NCBI RefSeq assembly: GCF_003576345.1
Contig: NZ_QWGB01000005.1
Location: forward strand, 434,001 to 498,000
DNA from: Henriciella barbarensis
GTDB lineage: Bacteria > Pseudomonadota > Alphaproteobacteria > Caulobacterales > Hyphomonadaceae
Direction of reading: 5' to 3'
Length of the DNA: 64,000 nucleotides
Part shown: positions 53,670 through 63,241 of the stretch, piece by piece
Position numbering within the stretch: position 1 is the stretch's first letter
How the letters are laid out: each line of letters begins with the position of its first letter
Translations under genes and position numbers: made by a program
The notes under the pieces: generated by a model
Database searches by the model: none
What the model saw: only the letters and a program-made list of their open reading frames with translations
Told to the model about the DNA's origin: nothing

Positions 53670-54212
53670 TTAGCGGGGCGCCATCACCATGGTCATCTGA
53701 CGACCTTCAAGCTTGGGCTCAAGCTCAACCTTGGCGATCTCATCGAACTCTTCCTTGACCTTCTGAAGGAGCTCCATGCCGAGATACTGGTGGGCCATTT
53801 CGCGGCCACGAAAGCGCAAGGTAACTTTTACCTTGTCGCCTTCTTCAAAGAAGCGCGTCATCGAGCGGGTTTTCACTTCATAGTCGTGAACGTCGATGTT
53901 CGGACGCATCTTGATTTCTTTGAGCTCAGCCGACTTCTGCTTCTTCTTGGCAGCAGCCTTCTTCTTCTGCTCTTCGTAGCGGAGCTTACCATAGTCGATG
54001 ATCTTGCAGACCGGGACTTCCTGGTTAGGCGACACTTCCACAAGATCGAGGCCAGCCTCAGAGGCCGCATCCAGTGCAGCCATGAGAGGCATTACACCCT
54101 GCTTTTCGCCTTCTTCGTCGATCAGCAGAACTTTCTCTGCCTTGATGTCCCGATTTATGCGCGGCCCTGTGTTTCTTTTGGATGGCGGTGCCGCATGCGG
54201 TCTACGTGCTAT
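53670..54212 (-). CDS. infC: Translation initiation factor IF-3 (start codon probably ATA)
   Basis: IF-3 binds the 30S subunit, checks the start codon and prevents 70S joining. The ATG at 54092 would remove the first 40 residues, yet the frame upstream encodes an authentic IF-3 N-terminus: [21 protein letters not shown] followed by [12 protein letters not shown]. There is no ATG, GTG or TTG between that segment and the in-frame stop at 54236-54234. AAAGGAG stands 7 bases before an ATA codon at 54212, giving a 180-residue protein of normal length. Rare AUU starts are the rule for infC in enterobacteria and allow IF-3 to repress itself; AUA here could serve the same purpose. Confidence 0.93.
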   Translation of the reverse strand: MARRPHAAPPSKRNTGPRINRDIKAEKVLLIDEEGEKQGVMPLMAALDAASEAGLDLVEVSPNQEVPVCKIIDYGKLRYEEQKKKAAAKKKQKSAELKEIKMRPNIDVHDYEVKTRSMTRFFEEGDKVKVTLRFRGREMAHQYLGMELLQKVKEEFDEIAKVELEPKLEGRQMTMVMAPR

Positions 54213-54272
54213 GGCTCTTCTCCTTTGAGCAAATTAAAGCGAACTGGAATATGCCGATTTTCGGCAGGATTT

Positions 54273-55307
54273 TCAAGTTTGCGCGACTTTATCGCGGCCT
54301 GGAATTGCACCCAGCATCTGAACGGCCTGCCAGACGTCACGCACACTAAGCTCATCAAGCGTCGGTGCCTGGCAGATAATCATCTGCGCGCCGCGCGGTG
54401 CCGCCTTTGCAGGATCACTCTCACTGGTTGCAAAAAGGGCAACGCCCGGACAGCGGGAAAGTGCCGCCATATGCATCGGACCGGTGTCATTGCCGACAGC
54501 AAATAGCGCCTGATCTGCGAGCGTCACAATCTGGAAAAGGCTGGTCCGGTTGACGAGGTTCTTGGTGCGCGGCTCTGCCTGGCAGATCGTCTGCGCAATC
54601 TCGGCTTCGGCTTTCGAACCGATCAGTACAGGCGTGACACCTGCTTCGGCGATACGTGAGGCGAGCGCCGCGTAGCGTTCCGGCGGCCAGCGCTTGGCGC
54701 TGCGGTGACTGGAAGCGCCAGGGATGATCAGCGCATAGGGCCCATAGATCGAGAAGTATTCTGGCAGGAGCGACGGTGAGTCGCCGAGCGCCCTGCGTAC
54801 GAAGGACATGTCAGGCATGGGCGGCCATTCGCCCCCTGTCGTCTCAGGCCCCAGACCTGCAATTTCCAGCTGTGCGCCAAACCTGTCGATGCTGTGCATG
54901 CGCTCGCGGTCCGCGCCTTTGTGCTCAAACGATGCGCCAGACGCGTGCCCGGACCAGAGGGGCGGCGTGCGCATCGGCATATTGAGCGCCTTGAAATAGT
55001 TTGCCGTACGCCCGGAGGTCTGGAGGTCGTAGACGATGTCGTATTTCTGGTCTCGAATACGTTTGAGAAGTGCGCGTGTTGCTTTCAACCCGTCGGGGCG
55101 GCCATCGGTTTCGATTTTCTGGAAGAAGCCGGTCGCCTTCGCCAGTCCTTCATAAGGCGGCGTCGTCAGGAGCGTGAGGCTCGCCTTGGGGTGAGCCGCG
55201 CGGATAGCGCGCATGGCACCAAGCGCCAGAACGAAATCGCCCAGCGCACTAAGTTTGATGACGAGGACGCGCCTGGCTTTCTCTCCAGGATTGGCGCTTC
55301 TGCTCAA
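54273..55307 (-). CDS. Glycosyltransferase family 9 (heptosyltransferase-like)
   Basis: The 344-residue ADP-heptose:LPS heptosyltransferase-like enzyme has the N-terminal VLVIKLSALGDFVLALGAMRAI, the acceptor-side Rossmann domain, and the donor-side PGASSHRSAKRWPPERYAAL. It ends with the family FAVGNDTGPMHMAALSRCP motif, all hallmarks of GT9. It probably adds heptose or a related sugar to the lipopolysaccharide core. It overlaps the upstream GT4 gene by 4 bases, so they form a coupled polysaccharide pair. Confidence 0.94.
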   Translation of the reverse strand: MSRSANPGEKARRVLVIKLSALGDFVLALGAMRAIRAAHPKASLTLLTTPPYEGLAKATGFFQKIETDGRPDGLKATRALLKRIRDQKYDIVYDLQTSGRTANYFKALNMPMRTPPLWSGHASGASFEHKGADRERMHSIDRFGAQLEIAGLGPETTGGEWPPMPDMSFVRRALGDSPSLLPEYFSIYGPYALIIPGASSHRSAKRWPPERYAALASRIAEAGVTPVLIGSKAEAEIAQTICQAEPRTKNLVNRTSLFQIVTLADQALFAVGNDTGPMHMAALSRCPGVALFATSESDPAKAAPRGAQMIICQAPTLDELSVRDVWQAVQMLGAIPGRDKVAQT

Positions 55308-56491
55308 TTCAACTGCTCCTCACGCGTTTCGAAGACGCGTTTGTAAACCGACAGGGTCGCGGCTTGCAGACCCCGTTTCGAAAACCGCTCACGCACGTGG
55401 GCACGGCCGGCCGCCCCAATCGCGTTTCGTTCTGTCATGTCCAATGCAAGGAGTGCGCCGATTGCGGTCGCCAGTGACGCAGGGTTACCCGGCTCAACCC
55501 GAAGTCCAGTACGCCGGTCTTCGACGATCTCTCGCTGCCCGCCATGATCTGCTGCAATTACAGGCTTACCCATAGCAGAGGCCTCAGCTGCAACCCGCCC
55601 AAACGCTTCGGGGCGCGTGGAGGGCGCAAGGACAATATCGGACGCAGCGTACGCGGCCGCCATGTCATCAGTATGACCGACAATGCGCACGGCATGCCCA
55701 AGGCCATAGGTCTCGATCGCGTGTTCAAGCTCTCCCTGATACTTGTCACGCCCCTGCGCGTCCCCGGCGAGGATCAGTATCGTGCCCGCCCGCAAGCTTT
55801 CGTCAAGTTTCGAAAATGCTTCGATGGCCACAAGCTGGCCTTTCCAGCTCGTCAGCCGGCCGGGCAAGAGGAGGATAGTCGGATTTGCCGCCTCGATCCG
55901 CCAGTTCTGGCGGATTGCATTGATCCGGTCGGAAGCGACTGCCGCCTCATCGAAGAAATCGAAATCCACGCCGCGCGGGATGGTAACGAGACGCTCACTT
56001 GGTGTGCCGTGGACAGACTGAACGTGATCAGCGGTCCAACCGGAATTCGCGATCACGACATCACCGCGCGCCATTACAGAATTGTAGACTTTCTTCAGAG
56101 CCGATTTGCCGGAATAGGCCCCATGATAGGTTGTTACGAAGGCTCTGCCCGTGCGGCGCGCCGCCCAGAGCGCGCTCCAAGCCGGGGCCCGCGAACGCGC
56201 ATGCACAAGGTCTATGCCGCAAGCCTCGACAAGACCTGCCAGTTTGCCTGCATTGGCAAATATAGTGAGCGGGTTCTTTGTGGTGAGACCAAGGGACACA
56301 TGTTCACCGCCTGCCGCCTCCAGCGCGCTGACCAACCGGCCACCTTCACTCGCGACGATAGCGCGGCCGCCGGCTTCGATAATTGCTTCCGCGACTTCCA
56401 GCGTCGTGCGTTCAGCGCCGCCAGCCGACATCTCCGGGATCACCTGAAGTATGGTCTTGCCGCCAAGGTCTGGCAGCGCCGTCTCTTTCAT
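55304..56491 (-). CDS. Glycosyltransferase family 4
   Basis: The 395-residue GT-B enzyme has N-terminal ILQVIPEMSAGGAERTTLEVAEAI, VHARSRAPAWSALWAARRTGR, the donor domain with LLLPGRLTSWKGQLVAIEAF, and the EX7E-type motif region VLAPSTRPEAFGRVAAEASAMGKPVIAADHGG. It probably transfers a sugar in LPS or exopolysaccharide assembly. The ATG at 56491 is preferred; a GTG at 56545 would add 18 residues without homology. It overlaps the GT9 gene. Confidence 0.92.
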   Translation of the reverse strand: MKETALPDLGGKTILQVIPEMSAGGAERTTLEVAEAIIEAGGRAIVASEGGRLVSALEAAGGEHVSLGLTTKNPLTIFANAGKLAGLVEACGIDLVHARSRAPAWSALWAARRTGRAFVTTYHGAYSGKSALKKVYNSVMARGDVVIANSGWTADHVQSVHGTPSERLVTIPRGVDFDFFDEAAVASDRINAIRQNWRIEAANPTILLLPGRLTSWKGQLVAIEAFSKLDESLRAGTILILAGDAQGRDKYQGELEHAIETYGLGHAVRIVGHTDDMAAAYAASDIVLAPSTRPEAFGRVAAEASAMGKPVIAADHGGQREIVEDRRTGLRVEPGNPASLATAIGALLALDMTERNAIGAAGRAHVRERFSKRGLQAATLSVYKRVFETREEQLN

Positions 56492-56624
56492 GCGTACATT
56501 ATCTTTCGCTCGCACCAATTGCGGCCGGAATACAGCAGCCTTCACGCCGCTCTAGCGCGTAAGCGAGGCATTCGCCAAGGGACTTGGTTGACAATACCTG
56601 CAGCGCGCGCAAGGCCTTCGGGCC

Positions 56625-57386
56625 ATGACCACACAGTATTTCGAAACGCCGCAACATCGTCGCATCGCCTTCCGTCGCAGCCGCGGAGCCTCAGGTCTCA
56701 CCTATGTCTGGCTGTCAGGGTTCAAGTCGGACATGCTGGGCGGAAAAGTCACTGAGCTGGAAAAGTGGTCCAAGGCACAAGGTCACGGCTTTCTGGCGTT
56801 TGACTATTCCGGCCATGGCCAGTCAGGCGGTGCCTTCGAAGACGGAACGATCAGCGCTTGGCGCGAAGACGCGCTGGCCGCAATCACGGCGCAGACAGAA
56901 GGCAACCTCATCCTTGTTGGCTCCAGCATGGGAGGGTGGATGGCACTGCTATCCATGATGGCGCTGCCGGAACGGGTTAAGGGGCTTGTGCTCATCGCGC
57001 CGGCACCGGACTTTACTGAAAAGCTGATGTGGCCAGAGTTTTCTCGCGAAGCGCAGGCTGAGATCACCGAAACGGGCATGCACCTTCGCCCGTCAGACTA
57101 TGGTGATCCCTACCCGATTACCCGCGCCCTTATTGAGGACGGTAAGACGTGGTCTATCCTCGACAAGCCAATCAGTTTTGATGGACCTGTGCGCATCCTG
57201 CAGGGAATGCAGGATCCGGACGTACCCTGGAAACACGCCGAACGACTGGTGACCGCGATGACGAGCGAAGACCTTGTCTTTCACCTCATCAAGGATGGCG
57301 ATCACCGCCTGTCGCGCCCGCAGGATATTGCGCGACTGAAGGCGACCTGTGGTGAAATCGCTGAGGTCGTCCGCACCAGCGCCTAG
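56625..57386 (+). CDS. Alpha/beta hydrolase
   Basis: The 253-residue serine hydrolase resembles a short acyl-protein or ester hydrolase. The catalytic elbow is [14 protein letters not shown] (Ser about residue 108), the acid lies in MQDPDVPW, and the His in [12 protein letters not shown]. The oxyanion segment [16 protein letters not shown] is present near the N-terminus, a pattern seen in palmitoyl-protein thioesterase ABHD10-like proteins. Its stop codon shares the bases CTAG with the stop of convergent dnaJ. Confidence 0.92.
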   Translation: MTTQYFETPQHRRIAFRRSRGASGLTYVWLSGFKSDMLGGKVTELEKWSKAQGHGFLAFDYSGHGQSGGAFEDGTISAWREDALAAITAQTEGNLILVGSSMGGWMALLSMMALPERVKGLVLIAPAPDFTEKLMWPEFSREAQAEITETGMHLRPSDYGDPYPITRALIEDGKTWSILDKPISFDGPVRILQGMQDPDVPWKHAERLVTAMTSEDLVFHLIKDGDHRLSRPQDIARLKATCGEIAEVVRTSA

Positions 57387-58549
57387 TTCGGGCGCTGGCC
57401 GTCCTCACCGGTCATACCATCCCAGAACTTCTTGACGCGGCCGAGAAAGCCTTCGCTTTCGGGGTTGCAGTCAGCGCCTGAGCATTCGCAGAACTCACGC
57501 AGCAGCTCTTTCTGGCGCGCAGAAAGGTTACGCGGGGTTTCGACAATCATCTCGACGAAGAGGTCACCGCCATGACCTGAGCCACGAAGCGATGGCATGC
57601 CTTTGCCGCGAAGGCGAAGCTTGCGGCCAGTCTGTGCGCCTTCCGGCACCGTGACACGGGCACGTCCGCCATCAATGGTCGGGATCTCGATCTCGCCGCC
57701 TAGCGCAGCTGTCACCATCGGCACAGGGGCCGGGCAGTAGAGGTTCGGCCCATCGCGCTCAAAGATGTCATGCTCTGAAACGTCGATGAAGATGTAGAGG
57801 TCACCCTTTGGCCCGCCATTCATGCCAGGCTCACCCTCGCCGGCCAGTCGAATGCGCATGCCACTTTCAACACCGGCGGGAATCTTGACCTGAAGGGTAC
57901 GGTCCTCGCGCACCTGACCGGCCCCGCCGCAGGTTTTACACGGGTTCGGAATAACCTTGCCACGGCCTGAACAGCGCGCGCAGGTGCGCTCCATCGTGAA
58001 GAAGCCCTGCTGGGCGCGCACGCGGCCCGCACCTTGGCAGGTCGGACAGGTTTCCGGGCTGGTGCCAGGCTCTGCGCCGCTGCCATCGCAGGCGTCACAA
58101 TCGACCGCTGTCGGCAGGGTTATCTCGGTGTCCTTGCCGGTGAACGCATCCTCAAGCGCAATTTCCAGATCATAACGAAGATCATTGCCGCGCGCCGGTC
58201 CATTGCGACGACGACCACCGCCGCCAAAACCGCCACCGAAGACCTGGCTGAAGATATTCTCGAAAATATCGCCCGGATCGCCCTGACCGAACGGGTTGCC
58301 GCCGCCCGGGCCTGCACCGCCGCCCTCGAAGGCTGCATGACCAAACCGGTCATAGGCCGCGCGTTTTTCCGGGTCGGAAAGAATGGCATAGGCTTCGCCG
58401 ACTTCCTTGAACTTTGCCTCTGCGGCGTCATCGCCGGGGTTCTGGTCAGGGTGGTATTTCAGCGCAAGCTTGCGATAGGCGCTTTTGAGCGCCTTGGCGT
58501 CGACGTCTTTGGAGACGCCCAATACTTCGTAATAATCCTGTTTACTCAT
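57383..58549 (-). CDS. dnaJ: Molecular chaperone DnaJ (Hsp40)
   Basis: Co-chaperone that stimulates DnaK ATPase and delivers substrates. The 388-residue product has the full domain set: J domain with [10 protein letters not shown] (HPD), Gly/Phe-rich linker ([19 protein letters not shown]), and four CxxCxGxG zinc repeats ([32 protein letters not shown]). The C-terminal substrate-binding domains follow ([10 protein letters not shown]-like [15 protein letters not shown]). No dnaK is visible nearby; it may lie outside the window. Confidence 0.98.
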   Translation of the reverse strand: MSKQDYYEVLGVSKDVDAKALKSAYRKLALKYHPDQNPGDDAAEAKFKEVGEAYAILSDPEKRAAYDRFGHAAFEGGGAGPGGGNPFGQGDPGDIFENIFSQVFGGGFGGGGRRRNGPARGNDLRYDLEIALEDAFTGKDTEITLPTAVDCDACDGSGAEPGTSPETCPTCQGAGRVRAQQGFFTMERTCARCSGRGKVIPNPCKTCGGAGQVREDRTLQVKIPAGVESGMRIRLAGEGEPGMNGGPKGDLYIFIDVSEHDIFERDGPNLYCPAPVPMVTAALGGEIEIPTIDGGRARVTVPEGAQTGRKLRLRGKGMPSLRGSGHGGDLFVEMIVETPRNLSARQKELLREFCECSGADCNPESEGFLGRVKKFWDGMTGEDGQRPN

Positions 58550-58661
58550 GTCAGGCGATCAACTGGTTTCTCTGTCTGGCATTGCGGGACAGGTGGGCGC
58601 GGTGCGCACGCTGCGCAAGACCTGCCCTGCGCGCGCACCTGATTCACTGCAATCGGGCTCA

Positions 58662-61600
58662 CTAGACCGCCTGAAGCTTTGGCTGCTTACTGCCGAGAAT
58701 GCGGTCAGCAACCTCCTTCGGAACGATGAAGTGGGTCTGCTCAAGTGTCTTGTCCCAGTTCTCAAGCAGCTCCTTCGCACGCTTTGAACCAGTCCGTTCG
58801 GCATGCATCTCCAGCAGCGTCTGATAGCGCCCGATATGCTCTTCCGACATGTCTGCAAGCGGATACCAGTCGATGGAGTCCGGATTGGCGACACGGGCGA
58901 AGATGTTTTTCGGATCCCATATCCAGGCCATGCCGCCTGTCATGCCGGCGCCAAAATTGTCACCAACAGGTCCGAGGATCGCAACGCGGCCGCCCGTCAT
59001 ATACTCACAGCCATTGGCGCCGCAGCCTTCGACAACCGCCTCTGCACCGGAGTTACGGACAGCGAAGCGAACGCCTGCCTGGCCAGCCGCAAAGAGGCGC
59101 CCATTGGTAGCCCCATAGAGGCAAGTATTACCAATAATGGTGTTTTCGGAGGCTTCGAGCTGGGCATCGCGGCGTGGGCGAAGCTGTATGGTCGCGCCTG
59201 AAAGCCCCTTGCCGACATAGTCATTGGCGTCGCCATAGACATCGAGCAGGAGGCCTTGAACCGAGAAGGCACCGAGCGACTGGCCCGCACTCCCCGTCAG
59301 ACGGATACGCAGGCGCCCTTCGGGCAGGGCACGCTCACCAAACTTGCGGACAATGGCCGACGAACTGCGCGCGCCGATAGAACGCTGCACGTTCTGCACG
59401 TCATATTCGAGCTGCATCTTCTCGCCGCGGGTGAAGAAGGGCTCTCCGTCGCGAAGGATTTGCGCATCGAGCGTTTCGACGACTTCAGTGCGATAGTTCG
59501 GGCGGTAGACAACCGGCTTGTTTGTCTCGACTTTCACCAGGAGTGGGTTGAGGTCGAGGTCATCAAGGTGTGAGGCACCTCGGCTGACCTGCGCCAGAAG
59601 ATCGGTGCGCCCCACAGCCTCATCAAGCGAGGAGAGCCCAAGGCTTGCAAGGATGTGGCGAACATCTTCGGCGAGGAAAGACATCAGGTTCACGACCTTT
59701 TCGGCCGTGCCCGTGAACTTCTTGCGAAGCGCTTCATCCTGGACGCAGACGCCGACCGGGCAGGTATTGGAATGGCACTGGCGCACCATGATACAGCCCA
59801 TGGCCACGAGCGATGCTGTGCCGATACCGTATTCTTCGGCACCCAGCATCGCCGCAATAACAATGTCGCGGCCTGTCCGGAGGCCGCCATCAGTCCGCAA
59901 AGTTACCTTGTCGCGCAGATTGTTGAGCGAGAGCACCTGATGGGCTTCTGCCAGGCCCATTTCCCAAGGCAGGCCGGCATATTTGATCGAGGTCTGCGGG
60001 CTTGCCCCCGTCCCGCCAACACCGCCCGCGATCAGGATCACATCAGCCTTGGCTTTCGCAACACCTGCGGCAACCGTGCCGACACCGGATTGCGCCACGA
60101 GTTTCACGCAAACGCGGCATTCAGGATTGATCTGCTTCAGGTCATAGATGAGCTGGGCAAGGTCTTCGATCGAATAGATATCGTGATGCGGCGGCGGCGA
60201 GATGAGCGTCACACCCGGTGTGGCATGGCGGTTCTTTGCGATCAGCTCTGTGACCTTGAAGCCAGGCAGCTGACCGCCCTCGCCGGGCTTTGCACCCTGC
60301 GCGATCTTGATCTCGATTTCGCGGCACTCATTGAGGTATTCTGCGGTCACACCAAAGCGGCCAGAAGCGACCTGTTTGACGGCCGAGTTCATATTGTCGC
60401 CATTTGGCAGCGGACGGTAGCGCTCGCGGATTTCACCGCCTTCACCGGACACGGACTTTGCACCGATCCGGTTCATGGCGACATTGAGTGTGCCGTGTGC
60501 CTCTGGTGAAAGAGCGCCGAGCGACATCCCAGGGGTCACGAACCGCTTGCGGATCTCGTTGACGGACTGGACCTGCTCCAGCGGGATCGAGGTCTGACTG
60601 AGTGTCTTGAAGTCGATCAGGTCACGCAGCTGGATCGGTGCGCGGCCGCTCAGGGCATCCACATAGCGCTCATAGAGCGCATAGTCGCCTCGGTCGCAGG
60701 CGGCCTGCAGCATGTGAATGAGATTGCCATCAAGGGCATGGGGCTCTCCCGATGCGCGGAGGCGATAGAAACCACCGACCGGAAGCGAGATGACGTCTTC
60801 GTCAAAAGCCAGCTCGTGGCGCTCGACAGCGTTATCCTCAAGCCCAGCCAGACCGATACCCGAGATACGGCTGGTCATGCCCGGGAAGTAATCCGCCACG
60901 AGGGCGCGTGATAGGCCAAGCGCCTCAAAGTTGTAACCACCACGGTAAGACGAGATCACCGAGATGCCCATCTTGGACATGATCTTCAAAAGACCTGCCT
61001 CGATCGCCTTCTTGTAGTTCTGAACGTAATATCTGAGCGGCTCATCGCCGAGCAGACCACGCGCGTGGCGGTCAGCAATGGCTTCCTGAGCGAGATAGGC
61101 GTTGACGCAGGTTGCGCCGACGCCGACCAGAACCGCAAAATAATGCGTGTCGAGACATTCAGCAGACCGCACGGTGATCGAGCAGAATGTACGAAGGCCC
61201 TGGCTGACAAGGTGGCTGTGAACCGCACCCGTGGCGAGGATCATCGGGATTGCGACATTCTCCGGGTTCTGGTTCTCGTCGGAGAGGACAATGTGCTCAC
61301 GCCCCGCACGCACGGCCTCTTCGGCTTCGCGCTGAATGCGCGACAGGGCGTCTTTCAGGGCACGGCCGTCGTGTTTCACGTCGGAGAACGCGAAAGTGCA
61401 GTCGATATGCTCCACGCCGTCGTCGAGGATGCTCATGAGCCTGTCATACATGCCCGTCGACAGGAACGGACTTTCCAGAACGAAGACGTTCTGTTGGGTC
61501 TCGTCGGTTGTGAGGATGTTGCCGAGGTTCTTGAACCTTGTCTTCAGCGACATGACGCGGTCTTCGCGCAGCGGATCGACCGGTGGGTTGGTCACCTGGC

Positions 61601-63191
61601 TGAAACTCTGGCGAAAGAAATGTGACAGTGGGCGGCATTCCTGTGAGAGGACCGCCACAGGCGTGTCGTCGCCCATCGAACCAATGGCTTCCTTGCCATC
61701 CTCTGCCATGGGGGCGAGGATGAGTTCAGAAGACTCCAGCGTGAAACCTGCCACCATCTGCCGGCGAAGCAATGCTTCCTTGTCGAAGAGGCGCGGTTCC
61801 TCGCCGTTCATGATATCGACTTCGAGTTCCTTCACGCTTTTCAGCCAGTCCGAATACGGGTGCTCGGCAGCGAGCTGGCCGACGATCTCATCATGCTCGT
61901 AGAAACGGCCTTCTTCGAGATTGGCAGCGATCATGCCGCCAGCGCGCACATGGCCGCGGCGAACGACATCATGGCCGGAGAGCGGACACATGCCCGTCTC
62001 GGAGCCAACCGCGAGTATGCCATCAGATGTCAGCGCATAGCGGAGCGGGCGAAGGCCGTTACGGTCGAGACCAGCGACAGCCCAGCGGCCATCATAGGCA
62101 CAGACAGCGGCAGGCCCGTCCCATGGCTCCATCACCGAGTTACAATAGGCGTAGAGCGCAGCGTGCTCATCAGGAATGATCGATGCACGCTTTGACCAGG
62201 CCTCCGGAATGAGAAGCGCCTTGGTCATGGGCGCCGTCCGGCCTGCCTTGCAGAGAATTTCAAACACTGAATCGAGCGCGCCGGAATCAGACGAGCCCTT
62301 CGGCACGACGGGCTTAACATCCTCGACATCGTCACCGAAAGCGCCAGAAACCATCTTGATCTCGTGACTCTTCATCCAGTTAAGGTTGCCGCGCAGCGTG
62401 TTGATCTCACCATTATGGGCAAGCATCCGGAATGGCTGCGCCAGTTCCCAGCGTGGGAAAGTGTTGGTCGAATAGCGCTGGTGATAGATGGCGATTGGCG
62501 AAACGAAACGCTCATCCTTCAAGTCGAGGAAGAAATTGTCGATGTCCTGAGCGAGAAACATGCCTTTATAGATCAGAGACTTGTGGCTGAGCGAGCAGAT
62601 GTAGAAGCTTGGAATACCGGCTTCGCGTGCCTTACGCTCAATCCGGCGGCGGCAGAGATAAAGTGCGCGCTCCAACTCATCGGAGGTGCGGCCGCGGCTG
62701 TCACGGAACATGACCTGCTCGATTTCAGGGCGGGTGTCGGCTGCCTTCTGGCCTATGACCGAGATGTCCACCGGAGGCTGGCGCCAGCCATAGATATAAA
62801 AGCCGAAATGCAGGATTTCGGTTTCCACGATGGCGCGTGCTGCTTCCTGATTACCAAGATCGGTTCGCGGCAGGAATATCTGACCAACGCAGATCGGGTC
62901 ATCGGTCGGATGATGACCGGTGCGCTCTGCCTGCTCGCGGAAGAAGTCCTGTGGGACCTCGATACGGATGCCAGCGCCGTCACCGGTCTTACCATCTGCA
63001 TCGACGGCGCCGCGGTGCCAGACATTCTTGAGCGCCTTGATGCCCATCTCGACGATCTCGCGCTTTGGCTTGCCGTCGAGAGAGGCGACGAGACCGACGC
63101 CGCAGGCATCTTTCTCGAACTCTTCATCATAGGCATGCGCCTCGATAAGCTTCTGGCGTTCTTTGAGGTATTTTTCGATCGTGTCGGTCAT
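58662..63191 (-). CDS. gltB: Glutamate synthase (NADPH) large subunit
   Basis: Alpha subunit of GOGAT, 1509 residues. It transfers the amide of glutamine to 2-oxoglutarate. A 29-residue propeptide precedes the nucleophile Cys30 (DACGVGLVASLDG) of the class II glutaminase. The central domain, the FMN-binding synthase barrel (GGEGGEIRERYRPL; VGGTGASPQTSIKYAG) and a 3Fe-4S cysteine cluster (CIMVRQCHSNTCPVGVC) follow. The C-terminal Gly-rich beta-helix (GSAGQSLGAFSVQG; GATNGRLFAAGQAG) completes the normal architecture. It follows gltD by 50 bases, so both form the GOGAT operon. Confidence 0.98.
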   Translation of the reverse strand: MTDTIEKYLKERQKLIEAHAYDEEFEKDACGVGLVASLDGKPKREIVEMGIKALKNVWHRGAVDADGKTGDGAGIRIEVPQDFFREQAERTGHHPTDDPICVGQIFLPRTDLGNQEAARAIVETEILHFGFYIYGWRQPPVDISVIGQKAADTRPEIEQVMFRDSRGRTSDELERALYLCRRRIERKAREAGIPSFYICSLSHKSLIYKGMFLAQDIDNFFLDLKDERFVSPIAIYHQRYSTNTFPRWELAQPFRMLAHNGEINTLRGNLNWMKSHEIKMVSGAFGDDVEDVKPVVPKGSSDSGALDSVFEILCKAGRTAPMTKALLIPEAWSKRASIIPDEHAALYAYCNSVMEPWDGPAAVCAYDGRWAVAGLDRNGLRPLRYALTSDGILAVGSETGMCPLSGHDVVRRGHVRAGGMIAANLEEGRFYEHDEIVGQLAAEHPYSDWLKSVKELEVDIMNGEEPRLFDKEALLRRQMVAGFTLESSELILAPMAEDGKEAIGSMGDDTPVAVLSQECRPLSHFFRQSFSQVTNPPVDPLREDRVMSLKTRFKNLGNILTTDETQQNVFVLESPFLSTGMYDRLMSILDDGVEHIDCTFAFSDVKHDGRALKDALSRIQREAEEAVRAGREHIVLSDENQNPENVAIPMILATGAVHSHLVSQGLRTFCSITVRSAECLDTHYFAVLVGVGATCVNAYLAQEAIADRHARGLLGDEPLRYYVQNYKKAIEAGLLKIMSKMGISVISSYRGGYNFEALGLSRALVADYFPGMTSRISGIGLAGLEDNAVERHELAFDEDVISLPVGGFYRLRASGEPHALDGNLIHMLQAACDRGDYALYERYVDALSGRAPIQLRDLIDFKTLSQTSIPLEQVQSVNEIRKRFVTPGMSLGALSPEAHGTLNVAMNRIGAKSVSGEGGEIRERYRPLPNGDNMNSAVKQVASGRFGVTAEYLNECREIEIKIAQGAKPGEGGQLPGFKVTELIAKNRHATPGVTLISPPPHHDIYSIEDLAQLIYDLKQINPECRVCVKLVAQSGVGTVAAGVAKAKADVILIAGGVGGTGASPQTSIKYAGLPWEMGLAEAHQVLSLNNLRDKVTLRTDGGLRTGRDIVIAAMLGAEEYGIGTASLVAMGCIMVRQCHSNTCPVGVCVQDEALRKKFTGTAEKVVNLMSFLAEDVRHILASLGLSSLDEAVGRTDLLAQVSRGASHLDDLDLNPLLVKVETNKPVVYRPNYRTEVVETLDAQILRDGEPFFTRGEKMQLEYDVQNVQRSIGARSSSAIVRKFGERALPEGRLRIRLTGSAGQSLGAFSVQGLLLDVYGDANDYVGKGLSGATIQLRPRRDAQLEASENTIIGNTCLYGATNGRLFAAGQAGVRFAVRNSGAEAVVEGCGANGCEYMTGGRVAILGPVGDNFGAGMTGGMAWIWDPKNIFARVANPDSIDWYPLADMSEEHIGRYQTLLEMHAERTGSKRAKELLENWDKTLEQTHFIVPKEVADRILGSKQPKLQAV

Positions 63192-63241
63192 GTCGGTATC
63201 CCTGGAAGGGTTTGTCTTGGAGCGCTGTCGGTCAGGCCGGT

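Noticed and set aside
53655-54506. A 283-codon plus-strand frame across infC
   Set aside because: It is antisense to infC and the end of the GT9 gene, with an improbable composition.
57383-57386. Overlapping stop codons of the hydrolase and dnaJ (CTAG)
   Set aside because: Convergent genes sharing CTAG are common and need no special explanation.
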